35,600 bases of DNA from Verrucomicrobiota bacterium (GTDB taxonomy: Bacteria > Verrucomicrobiota > Verrucomicrobiia > Limisphaerales > J093), in the NCBI GenBank assembly GCA_016871715.1, contig VHCO01000053.1, positions 1 to 35,600 of the forward strand, in the 5' to 3' direction. A model generated the notes under the pieces. That model made no database searches. It worked only from the letters and a program-made list of their open reading frames with translations, and was not told the origin of the DNA. The position numbers and the translations under genes were made by a program. The stretch's first letter is position 1, and every line of letters begins with the position of its first letter. This document shows positions 26,982-34,890 of this stretch, one piece after another.

Positions 26982-28163
26982 TCAACTCGAAGAATCCGTG
27001 CTTCGGAACCGGCCGGTTGGGTCGCTGGGCAAGGACAACGTGAAGGTCGTCCCCTGCTCTGGCGCGCTGGTGAAGCTCACGCGCCCGCGTAAGTAATTCT
27101 CGCTCAACAGCCTCACGCTGTAGGTCCCCAGGCCGCGCCCGGCCCCTTTGGTCGAGTAGGACCGCTTGAAGATCTGCAGTTGCACCTGGGGTGGCATCAC
27201 CCCGGGGTTGTGCACCCAAAACTCGACCCGACCATCCCGCTCTCGACAACCCAAGGTGACCGTCTCACCGGGCGAACTGGCCTCGACCGCGTTCTTGATG
27301 AGGTTGCTGAGCACCCGAACCAGCAGGGTCTGATCGCTCTCAAACGCCGCGTCGGCACATTCTGGGGCCAGACGCACCTGCGGCAAGTCGGCCCCGGAGG
27401 GGTGTTGGCGGCTGAGATCGGCCGCGTGACGGACCAACTCGAGCGTGCGCAGCGGTCCCACGTTCACCTCGAGCTCGGCGGTCTCGGCTGCGACGAGGTC
27501 CTTCTGCGCCCGGATCTGATCCAGTAAGTCGTGGAAGCCGAGCTTCGCCAACTCCAGGTCGCGCCTTAGCGACACCGGAGCCTCGCGTTCAAGCATCGCC
27601 ATGAGTCCTTCCAAACTCCCCGCCGTGTTGATCAGGTCGTGAAAGAACACCCGCTCATACACCCGACGCCGCTTCTGGTCGCTGACATCGCGGGCCGAAA
27701 ACAGGCAGAACCGTTCGCTCCCGACTTCCAACGGCGAGGTGACCACCAGCAAGTCCAACGCGTCCACCCGGTTCTCCGCTACCCGTAGCACGCGACACTC
27801 CTGGCGGTCGCGTCGCCCCTCGAGCGCCGCCAACACCGCCTTGAGCAACCCACATTGCGAGCAGAATTCCGCCGTGCCACACCCGCCGGCCGCCTCGGCT
27901 GCGTGGGCACAATCCAGGATCTCCCCGGGCCGCCGCCCGATGAGCTCATCCAGCGTCTTTCCTCGTGTGAGCTCGGCAACGTTGCAGGTGGCGAACACCA
28001 CCTGACGCTGCGGGTTGAGCACCAACACGTAGTCCGTCAAGGAGTTCAGCAGGCTGCTCGTTAACGAAGCGACACCGAACTGCGCCGCCTGCCGCCGAAC
28101 CAACTCGATCGGCACTCGCTCCGCAGGAGCGAATTGAGTCGGGATGGTCGCGCACGCACTCAC
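26982..28163 (-). CDS. PAS-domain sensor histidine kinase with cysteine cluster
   Basis: 393 aa, no membrane segment, so probably cytoplasmic. PAS domain about 35-165 (SLTDYVLVLNPQRQVVFATC). Inside it is a cysteine cluster C85-x9-C95-x5-C101-x2-C104 (CGTAEFCSQCG). The H box has phosphoacceptor H175 (RVFFHDLINTAGSLEGL). HATPase motifs are the N box NLIKNAVEASS, G1-like WVHNPGVM and IFKRSYSTKGAGRGLGTYSV. The cluster suggests binding of a metal, Fe-S or haem, or redox sensing; this is inference. The start is a GTG at 28163. No response regulator is next to it; the NarL-type regulator at 264 is 26 kb away. It is divergent from the radical SAM gene. Confidence 0.88.
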   Translation of the reverse strand: MSACATIPTQFAPAERVPIELVRRQAAQFGVASLTSSLLNSLTDYVLVLNPQRQVVFATCNVAELTRGKTLDELIGRRPGEILDCAHAAEAAGGCGTAEFCSQCGLLKAVLAALEGRRDRQECRVLRVAENRVDALDLLVVTSPLEVGSERFCLFSARDVSDQKRRRVYERVFFHDLINTAGSLEGLMAMLEREAPVSLRRDLELAKLGFHDLLDQIRAQKDLVAAETAELEVNVGPLRTLELVRHAADLSRQHPSGADLPQVRLAPECADAAFESDQTLLVRVLSNLIKNAVEASSPGETVTLGCRERDGRVEFWVHNPGVMPPQVQLQIFKRSYSTKGAGRGLGTYSVRLLSENYLRGRVSFTSAPEQGTTFTLSLPSDPTGRFRSTDSSS

Positions 28164-28300
28164 CGAAGCGACACCCTACCCGAGGCAACGCGCTGAGGCA
28201 CGCCTTTTCGTCAACTCGCTACACCCGCGCCGCCCGAGCGCGATTCAGGCTTGGACAGCCCGCGAGCCTGCGTTAGCTTCCCCAGCGGTCGCCCGTGAGT

Positions 28301-29377
28301 ATGACGTACCCCCAAAGCCCCGCCGACCGGGACCGGTGGATTCTCGACCGGCGTGGCTCCCGCCCCGCCTATGACATCCGGCAACCCCAGGCCGTCGTTC
28401 TCGAAGACGAGCGCTTGGCAACCGGCGCGGTGGCTCCGACCCTGACGGTGTTCCTCACCAGCCGGGAATGTCCGTGGCGCTGTGTCATGTGCGATCTTTG
28501 GAAGCACACGGTCAATTCGGACATCCCATTGGGTGCGATCCCCAGTCAGGTAAAGGTCGCCCTAGCGCGCCCCACCCCGCCCGCTTCCCCCTCGAACGTA
28601 CCCGTTGCCGACGCCACACCGGCCAGCCCTGACGCGAGCCTGCAGCCTCGGCAGATCAAGCTCTACAACAGCGGCAGCTTCTTCGATCCACGCGCCATTC
28701 CCCCGCGCGACTACGATCCCATCGCCCAGGCGATCGCCTGCTTCACCAACGTGGTGGTCGAGTGCCATCCGGCGTTGGTGGGTGAACGCTGCGTCCTGTT
28801 CCGCGATGCGCTCCTGGCGCACGGCCGGCGTGGGTCGGGCGAACCGGGACTCGAGGTTGCCATGGGACTCGAAACCGCTCACCCCGACGTCCTCGATAAG
28901 TTGAACAAGCGAATGACCCTCAACCATTTCCGGCGCACGGCCGATTTCCTCCTCAAACATCAAATGGCCCTGCGCGCTTTTGTCCTGGTCCAACCGCCGT
29001 TCCTGGACCCGGCTGACGCCCTCGAGTGGGCCGGGCGCTCGATCGATTTCGCCTTCGACTCCGGCGCATCTGTCGTCTCGCTCATCCCCACCCGGTTGGG
29101 GAATGGCGCCCTCGAGACCCTCGCCTCGGGTAACCTGTTCCAGCCCCCTCGGCTCGACACCCTCGAGGCCGCCGTCGAATACGGCATTGCCCTCGGGCGG
29201 GGCCGTGTCTTTGCCGACCTCTGGAACCTCGAGCCGTTCGCCGACTGTGCCGCCTGTCTGGGAGCGCGCCGCGACCGACTGCACCAGATGAACCTCCAAC
29301 AGATCGTCCTACCCCCCGCCACCTGCGAGGTGTGCGGCTTCCCAGCAGCCACCGCCGAGCCTAACCCGCCAACCTAA
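28301..29377 (+). CDS. radical SAM protein
   Basis: About 358 aa (GTG 28295 is two codons earlier). The Fe-S cluster motif is CPWRCVMCDLW (CxxxCxxC) near residue 57. Further conserved-looking blocks are KLYNSGSFFDPRAIPP, VVECHPALVG, LEVAMGLETAHPDVLDKLNK and FVLVQPPFLDPADALEW. The layout recalls Elp3-like/TIGR01210 (archaeosine synthase RaSEA-related) proteins, with moderate confidence. Between the cluster and NSGSFF lies a proline/alanine/serine-rich insertion (about 82-112). The C-terminus has two CxxC pairs (DCAACLG and TCEVCGF) that could bind a further metal or Fe-S cluster. Substrate unknown. It is divergent from the histidine kinase, with about 137 bp between. Confidence 0.85.
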   Translation: MTYPQSPADRDRWILDRRGSRPAYDIRQPQAVVLEDERLATGAVAPTLTVFLTSRECPWRCVMCDLWKHTVNSDIPLGAIPSQVKVALARPTPPASPSNVPVADATPASPDASLQPRQIKLYNSGSFFDPRAIPPRDYDPIAQAIACFTNVVVECHPALVGERCVLFRDALLAHGRRGSGEPGLEVAMGLETAHPDVLDKLNKRMTLNHFRRTADFLLKHQMALRAFVLVQPPFLDPADALEWAGRSIDFAFDSGASVVSLIPTRLGNGALETLASGNLFQPPRLDTLEAAVEYGIALGRGRVFADLWNLEPFADCAACLGARRDRLHQMNLQQIVLPPATCEVCGFPAATAEPNPPT

Positions 29378-29424
29378 GCTCCTCCGCCCCAACCCCAACG
29401 CGTCCGCCCTAGGCTCAGGCCTAC

Positions 29425-29550
29425 GTGTCAACTATAATTAACCAGCGACATAATAAACAAGGCGTCCGCCGCATCTTCAAGCCGGAGCCTGCGAAGCATG
29501 TCCGGCGGCGGAACAGCCAACATGGGCTCGTGTCAACCGTTATAAACCGG
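29425..29550. repeat. GTGTCAAC-N7-AACCRG motif, two direct copies
   Basis: Copies at 29425-29445 and 29530-29550 share GTGTCAAC and AACC(A/G)G with a 7-nt AT-rich middle and are 105 bp apart. Related copies occur at 34481 and 34528. Read on the minus strand each contains GTTGACA, a -35-like hexamer. Confidence 0.55.
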
Positions 29551-29743
29551 TCATTTAGTATGTTGTCTGTCGAGCAGGAGTACCCACGGTCAAACCGAAG
29601 CGCTGCCCAAAGCGTTGGTGTTGACTCCGGAGGACCAACACGGCGCCTCGCGCGGTCTCGGAGGCCTGGCCCTTGCTTGCGCCGAGTCGCCGAGCTCGTT
29701 ACGTTCCGCTGGCCTTGAGACCGCCCTTACTCGTGAGTCACCG

Positions 29744-29870
29744 GGATGGACTGCAAGTCGGCGGTGGCAGGGCGTGCAGTCCGCTGCGCGCCGAGGCTTC
29801 CTGTGCCGACAGGGGTCTGCCGCCCGCCCAGGACTGCGGGTCCCGCCTGCAGAGGGCCGTCGAGCTCGAA
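29744..29870. repeat. palindromic repeat related to 10185-10285
   Basis: GATGGACTGCAAGTCGGCGG followed by GTGCAGTCCGCTGCGCGCCG parallels the left part of the earlier element. Here the right arm is divergent (CCAGGACTGCGGG), so the stem is imperfect. It ends about 12 bp before the next gene's start. Confidence 0.6.
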
Positions 29871-29881
29871 CTCCCATCCGT

Positions 29882-32602
29882 ATGCGCTCGCCGCCAGTGA
29901 TCTCCGCGCTGTTGCACGTCCTGAGCCTGTTCTCAGGCGCGTGCGGGTTGGGTTACCAAATGACCTGGACGCGGATGTTTGGCCTGGGGCTGGGGCACGA
30001 GGTGCCGGCGGTATTGGCGGTGTTGGCGGCGTTGTTCGCAGGCACGGCTCTTGGAGCGTGGGCGCTGGACCGGCGGGTGAGCGAGAGCGCACGACCAGGG
30101 CGATGGTACGTGAGTTTCGAGGGGTTCATGGGCTTTTGGGCGATGCTCTCAGCGGGGTTCATTCCCAAGCTCAACGAGTTGGCCTCGGGATGGATCGGGC
30201 TCGAGCCGTCACCGGCCCGGCGTTGGGCGGTCGCCTTCGGACTCGACCTGGTTGCCCTGTTGCCCGCCACCGTCGCCCTCGGGGCCACGCTGCCGGCCTT
30301 GGACCGATTCGCCAGCCGCTGCGCGGGCGAAGCCAGGCGTGTGGGGACTTTGTACGCCGCCAACACACTGGGCGCAGTCCTGGGCACACTCGCGGCGGCG
30401 CACGCCCTCGTGCCTGCCCTGGGTTTCCGCCGGACCATCTTGGCGTTCGCGGTCCTGAACGGATGGTGCGCAGGTCTAGCGTTGCTGGTTGGGCGCACGG
30501 CGATGCGCCGTGCTGACGCTCGACCAGGCGCCGACGCCGGCTCGATTGTGGGCGGTCGCGGCAGTGGAAGGGGCGGGATGGGGACGCCTCGTGGGCCGTG
30601 CAGTCTGCTGTCGCCAGCCACCAGCACTCCGCCGGGTTGGCGGAGGCGAGTGGGATGGACGTTGTTTTTCACTGGGCTGTTGGGGGTCGGCTACGAAGTG
30701 GTGGGGATTCGGGGGTTGAACCAAGTGCTCGAGAACACGGTTTACTCGTATGCGGCGGCCTTGTCGGTCTTCCTCATGGGCACGGCTTTGGGGGCGGCGC
30801 TCGAGCCGAGCTTGGCCAGGAGTACGCGACTGGATCGGCGGCTGCCGTTCTTGCTGAGCGGCCTGGCGTTGACGAGTCTCCTTGGGGTGTGGGCACTCGA
30901 GTGGGCGCCGGCCACACTCGCGGCTGCGCGGCTGGTGCTCGGGAGCGGTCCGCTCCGAAGCGCGGCGGTTGAGTTGGCGGTAGCCGGAACGGTGTTTGGC
31001 CTGCCCACGATGTTCATGGGAGCGATCTTCAGCGCGCTGGGGCAGGCGATACGCAGTGGGCGCGGTGGCGTGGGGTGGGCGCTGGCGTTGAACACGCTGG
31101 GCGCAGCGCTGGCGCCCGGGTGGTTCGGGGTGGTTGGGTTACCCGTGCTTGGCCTCAAGTGGGCAGGACTCGGCTTGGTCGCAGGGTATTGGGTCTTATG
31201 GGCCGTTTGGGTGCGGGCTGAGCGGGGGGCGGACCGCGCGGGTTGGGGTTTAGGATGGGCCGCCGCAGGGTCGATGTGGACGCTATGGACGCCGGCAGTG
31301 TTGTGGGTCGTGTTGGCATCGGCTCTGCCGGCCCGGCTAGCGAGTCGGCCCATGCAAGCGGCGGAGCGGCTGCGGTCCTACCGGATGGGGATCAGTGACG
31401 CGGTGGCGGTGTTCGAGACGGGCGACGGCCAACGGGTCCTGCGAGTCAACAACCGGTTCACGATGGGAGGAACGGCCACGGCGAACGCGGAGCGTCGGCA
31501 TAGCCATATCCCCTTGCTGCTGCATCCGGAGCCCCGGCGGGCCTTATTTCTCGGCGTGGGAACGGGGATTAGCTTTGGGGCGATGCGGGCGCATCCCGGT
31601 TTGGTGGCCGACGGGGTCGAGTTGGTGCCTGAAGTGGTGGGACTGTTGGGCGAGTTCGAGCCGGAGAACGCGCGCGCGGACTGGGGGAATGGGCTGCGGG
31701 TGACGGTCGCAGATGCCCGCCGCTACGTGCAGGCCACGCCTCGACAGTACGATGTCGTGGTCGCGGACCTGTTCCACCCGGGGCGGGACGGTGCGGGAAC
31801 GCTCTATACGCTCGAGCATTTCCGGGCCGTTCGCGCCCGATTGGCCCTGGGCGGGTTGTTCTGTCAATGGCTGCCCCTGTATCAGCTCGACGGTGTAACC
31901 CTGCGCATGGTGGTGCGCGCATTCCTGGAAGTCTACCCCGAGACGCGCGCGTTCCTGCTCCGGCCCAATCTCGACACACCCGTGGTCGGATTGGTGGGGA
32001 GCCTGGTGCCCACTCGGTATCGACCCGGGGTGTTGGCGGACCGGCTGGCGTAGCCGGGTCTGGCCGGCTACCTCAGACCTGTCGCCCTCACGGAGGCAAT
32101 CCATCTGTGGGGTTGCCTGGTGGCCGGTCCACTCGGACTGCGCAAGTTCGCCGGCGACGGTCCGCTGAACACCGACGACCGGCCGCTGGTGATGTTCCGC
32201 GCGCCCCACTTCGCCGGCATCAACGCCGCCTCGCCGTACGGCCGGCTGTTTGAGCTGCTCGAGGGGCAGTGGGCCGATCCGGCCGAGCTTATGGCGGACG
32301 AGGCGGGCGCCGCCGAGTTGATGGCGCGCTTGGGGGCCTACGTGGCCGGGCGAGATCGGTACCTGCGCGGGTTGCGGGCGGAGATCGAAGGTGGCCCGGA
32401 GGCCGGTGTGGAGTCGTTCGTCGCTAGCGCGCGGGCGAGCCCGGATTTTACGACTGGCTATGCGTATGGCTTGGCACTGGCCACGCAGCGCTCGAGTTCA
32501 GACCCCGCCGGGGCGCGGCGGCTGCTCGAGCGGTTGATGGCGGCACGCCCCGAGAATCCCGTAGCGGGTCAGTTGCTCGAGCGCCTGAGCCGCCGGCCGT
32601 GA
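29882..32602 (+). pseudogene. membrane protein with spermidine-synthase-fold domain, interrupted by in-frame TAG
   Basis: The open frame from ATG 29882 (MRSPPVISALLHVLSLFSGA) runs 723 codons to a TAG at 32051-32053, but the same frame continues without further stops to a TGA at 32602, with sequence that fits the family: GYLRPVALTEAIHLWG, GDGPLNTDDRPLVMF. The N-terminal 430 or so residues contain about ten or more membrane segments (MFS-like, SNMP/SpeE-type fusion). The soluble part has a SAM-binding motif, ALFLGVGTGISFGAMR, and spermidine-synthase-like blocks DGVELVPEVVGLLGEF, YDVVVADLFHPG and GGLFCQWLPLYQLDG. The C-terminal helical part after residue 790 follows the TAG. Probably a nonsense-mutated gene; readthrough or a sequencing error are alternatives. 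True polyamine synthesis is not established for such fusions. Confidence 0.75.
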
Positions 32603-32614
32603 GACGTGGCGCCG

Positions 32615-32636
32615 CAGCCGGTCCGGACCGCGGCTG
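32615..32636. terminator. stem-loop between convergent genes
   Basis: CAGCCGGTCC pairs with GGACCGCGGCTG (two-base bulge), between the ends of the genes at 32602 (+) and 32643 (-). No T-run follows on either side, so it is only a possible bidirectional terminator. Confidence 0.35.
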
Positions 32637-32642
32637 GACCTC

Positions 32643-34022
32643 TCAAAGCGACCACCCCTTGCGGTAGGGCGGGTTGATCAACTCGTCGGCGGCGGCGGAG
32701 TTGGTGAAACGCACCGCCTCGGCGTCCCACGTCAAACGGGTACCGGGCAACCGGATGGCGATGACGCCCAACATGGCGAGCTCAGTCAGCGGACCGCCGT
32801 AGCTGACGAAATCGGAGCCGGCCTTGGTGCCTTTCCGGATGGCCTCGAGCCAATCGGCCTGGTGGCCGCGCAGCCGGGGGAGCGTTCGCGGCGGGCGTTG
32901 GTACTCGTCCATGCGCGATTGGGGGATCAAGCGTACCCCGCCGGCGCCGTGCGAGCCGTACACGATTTTGCCCTTGTCCCCAATGACCACCGCGCCCGTG
33001 CCCACTTCTTTCTTGTCTTCCTCGAGTTCGGGCGGACGCGGAATGCGCTCGGTCCCGCTGTACCAATGCAAGGTAATCGGACCACGCTGGCCCTTGGCGG
33101 GGAAGGTGTAAGTGATGAGGTCGCCTTTCGGGAACGCGTCGCCTTGGGTGGCTGGATTCCAATCCTTGACCTGGGCTTGAATCGTCGTTGGGGCGCCCAA
33201 ATCGAGGGCCCAAAACACCGGGTCCACCACGTGACAGGTCCAATCGCCTACCGTGCCGTTCCCGAACGGCACCCAACCGCGCCAGCGCCCGGGCAGGTAG
33301 GCGGAGTGATACGGGCGATCGAGGGCCGGCCCGAGCCACAGGTCCCAGTTTAGGGTGGCGGGCACCGGTGGCCGCTCCTGTAGGCGCGACAATTGGTCCA
33401 CGCCGGAGTTCACGGCGGTACAGCCGGCGTGGATGGTGTGGACTTGGCCGATCGCCCCGGCCCAGATCCACTCGCAGAAGTCGCGGATGGACCCTGAGGA
33501 ATGGCCCTGATTGCCCAGTTGAGTGACCACGTTGTGGTCGCGGGCCGCTCGCATCAGGGCACGCACTTCGTGGACCGAATGGGCGAGGGGCTTCTCGCAG
33601 TAGACGTGTTTGCCGCGTTGAATGGCCGCCATGGCCGCCACGGCGTGGGTGTGATCCGGGGTCGCCACTACGACCGCGTCGATCTCCTTCTCCATCGCGT
33701 CGAACATCTTGCGAAAATCGCGGAATTGTCGGGCGCCGGGGTACTTCGTGTACGTCGCTTCCGAACGCTGCGTGTCGACGTCGCACAGCGCCACGATGTT
33801 GTTGCCAGGCGCGACTGCGTTGAGGTCGCCGGCGCCCATGCCCCCTACGCCGATGCCGGCGATGTTGATCCGCTCGCTGGGCGGGGTGCTGCTGCTGGCA
33901 GCCAGGACGTGCCGGGGAACGAGCGTGAACGTGCAGGCTGCCGCGGCCGTGCCGGCGGCCCGGAGAAAGGTGCGACGGGTCAGGCTTGGGGTCGGGTTCA
34001 GGGGTGCGCTCGGATGCTTCAT
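32643..34022 (-). CDS. Gfo/Idh/MocA-family oxidoreductase with Tat signal
   Basis: 459 aa. A twin-arginine signal (TRRTFLRAAGTAAAACTF, R16-R17) is followed by a Rossmann NAD(P)-binding domain starting INIAGIGVGGMG (53-63), with ALCDVD at the end of beta-2 and the family hallmark EKPLAHS (143-149). The C-terminal GFO_IDH_MocA domain contains GTVGDWTCHVVDPVFWALDL and ends with the usual low-conservation segment. Members oxidise or reduce sugars and inositols with a tightly bound nicotinamide cofactor; exported versions are numerous in Verrucomicrobiota and Planctomycetota, presumably in polysaccharide use. The ATG at 34022 gives a complete Tat signal; the frame's extension to 34151 has no similarity. 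Confidence 0.92.
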   Translation of the reverse strand: MKHPSAPLNPTPSLTRRTFLRAAGTAAAACTFTLVPRHVLAASSSTPPSERINIAGIGVGGMGAGDLNAVAPGNNIVALCDVDTQRSEATYTKYPGARQFRDFRKMFDAMEKEIDAVVVATPDHTHAVAAMAAIQRGKHVYCEKPLAHSVHEVRALMRAARDHNVVTQLGNQGHSSGSIRDFCEWIWAGAIGQVHTIHAGCTAVNSGVDQLSRLQERPPVPATLNWDLWLGPALDRPYHSAYLPGRWRGWVPFGNGTVGDWTCHVVDPVFWALDLGAPTTIQAQVKDWNPATQGDAFPKGDLITYTFPAKGQRGPITLHWYSGTERIPRPPELEEDKKEVGTGAVVIGDKGKIVYGSHGAGGVRLIPQSRMDEYQRPPRTLPRLRGHQADWLEAIRKGTKAGSDFVSYGGPLTELAMLGVIAIRLPGTRLTWDAEAVRFTNSAAADELINPPYRKGWSL

Positions 34023-34225
34023 ACGGCTGGGGTGCGGACCAGGAGTTGACGGCCTGGGCGAGATGCCTGGGCCGGGCTGAGGCTGGGTTCGGTGCCGCGA
34101 GCCAGGGGGTTGGCCCCAAGGCGGCTCATTCCCAGCAGCGTCGCGTGACATCGGCAGACCCTAGGATAGCCTGATGCTCCAGGTCAAGGAGGTGCGGCCG
34201 GGACCGTAACTGCACATGTGAACGA

Positions 34226-34408
34226 CTAAGACATGGTTCTATCGGTGGCGGTCAACTCCTCCCTGGCTGCCGCCGCTTTGGTGCGTGACCGTTCAGTCGC
34301 CTCCCGCGCTTCAATCTGGCGCCCCAACGCCTCGGCCATAAGCCCTTCGATTCGAGGGCCGGTCAGACTTGGCCCCCCAGCCGCCAGGAGCTCGCGGTAC
34401 GTCGGCAC
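34226..34408 (-). CDS. doubtful small protein
   Basis: 60 aa from GTG 34408, reading VPTYRELLAAGGPSLTGPRI and then a helical charged segment (LGRQIEAREATERSRTKAAA). Composition is protein-like, but there is no recognisable family, ribosome binding site or neighbour support. It could equally be a remnant. Confidence 0.2.
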   Translation of the reverse strand: MPTYRELLAAGGPSLTGPRIEGLMAEALGRQIEAREATERSRTKAAAAREELTATDRTMS

Positions 34409-34480
34409 GGTTCCGCCCGAGCGGTTGCAGTGCAGAGTGCCCTCTTGACCCCGTCACCCCTCTGCTCTCTGCTCTGCGAC

Positions 34481-34547
34481 CTGTCAACAATTACTAACCA
34501 GGTCAAATGCATGAACCGTCACGGCGTGTGTCAACTACTAAAACCAT
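34481..34547. repeat. GTGTCAAC-type motif, two direct copies
   Basis: Copies at 34481-34501 (CTGTCAAC, 7 nt, AACCAG) and 34528-34547 (GTGTCAAC, 6 nt, AACCAT), 47 bp apart and in the same orientation, matching the pair at 29425/29530. Confidence 0.5.
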
Positions 34548-34574
34548 GGCAGAGTGAGTGAATAACCTCGAGGA

Positions 34575-34730
34575 TGAGGAACGACGAGATGAGGGGGGGG
34601 AGGGTGTAGGGGTGGTCTGGAGCGGAGAGAGGGTGGGGAAAGGAGAGAATGGGAACAGGAAAAAGGGGGGCGGTTGAAGGTTGACGGGACGGGGGGGAGG
34701 TGGGGGCGAGGGGGCGAGAGTCATCAGGGT
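34575..34730. other. G-rich, purine-biased tract
   Basis: The plus strand has many runs of three or more G (for example GAGGGGGGGGAGGG near 34588 and GGGACGGGGGGGAGG near 34685) with very few C. It could form G-quadruplex or triplex structures. It is open as a proline/serine-rich frame on the minus strand, which is a composition effect. Confidence 0.65.
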
Positions 34731-34890
34731 CGGTGCGGTTGTTTGCCGGTGCCCTTTGCCGCTTGCTTGGTGTGGCCCCGCCCCCATACTGAACCCGAAT
34801 GCAATGCGCTGCGGCCGTGTCCCACACCAGGCCTGTGACCATGACAGCCCCTAGGTCAAGACACCGACGCGGTGAACCGCAACCTGACTT

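Larger units (their letters stand above)
29378..29881. other. repeat-rich spacer
   Basis: It holds two copies of the GTGTCAAC motif (29425 and 29530), a GC-rich potential hairpin between them (CGTCCGCCGC near 29462 against GTCCGGCGGCGG near 29500), and the palindromic repeat related to 10185-10285. The frame of the downstream membrane protein is open through the repeat back to 29615, but this is not coding-like. Confidence 0.6.
34023..34890. other. long gene-poor stretch
   Basis: It contains one doubtful small open frame (34226-34408, minus), a short pyrimidine-rich B-like segment (CTCTGCTCTCTGCTCTGCG, 34460-34478), two GTGTCAAC-type motifs (34481 and 34528) and a strongly G-rich/purine-rich tract (about 34575-34730). 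Nothing is recognised at 34023-34225 or 34731-34890, though one or both should carry promoters of the flanking genes. Confidence 0.6.

Noticed and set aside
264..28163. Cognate pair formed by the response regulator (264) and the histidine kinase (28163)
   Set aside because: They are 27 kb apart with nothing to link them; kept only as a test idea.
29615..29881. N-terminal extension of the membrane/spermidine-synthase-like protein
   Set aside because: It translates the palindromic repeat; the hydrophobic protein starts at MRSPPVISALL (29882).
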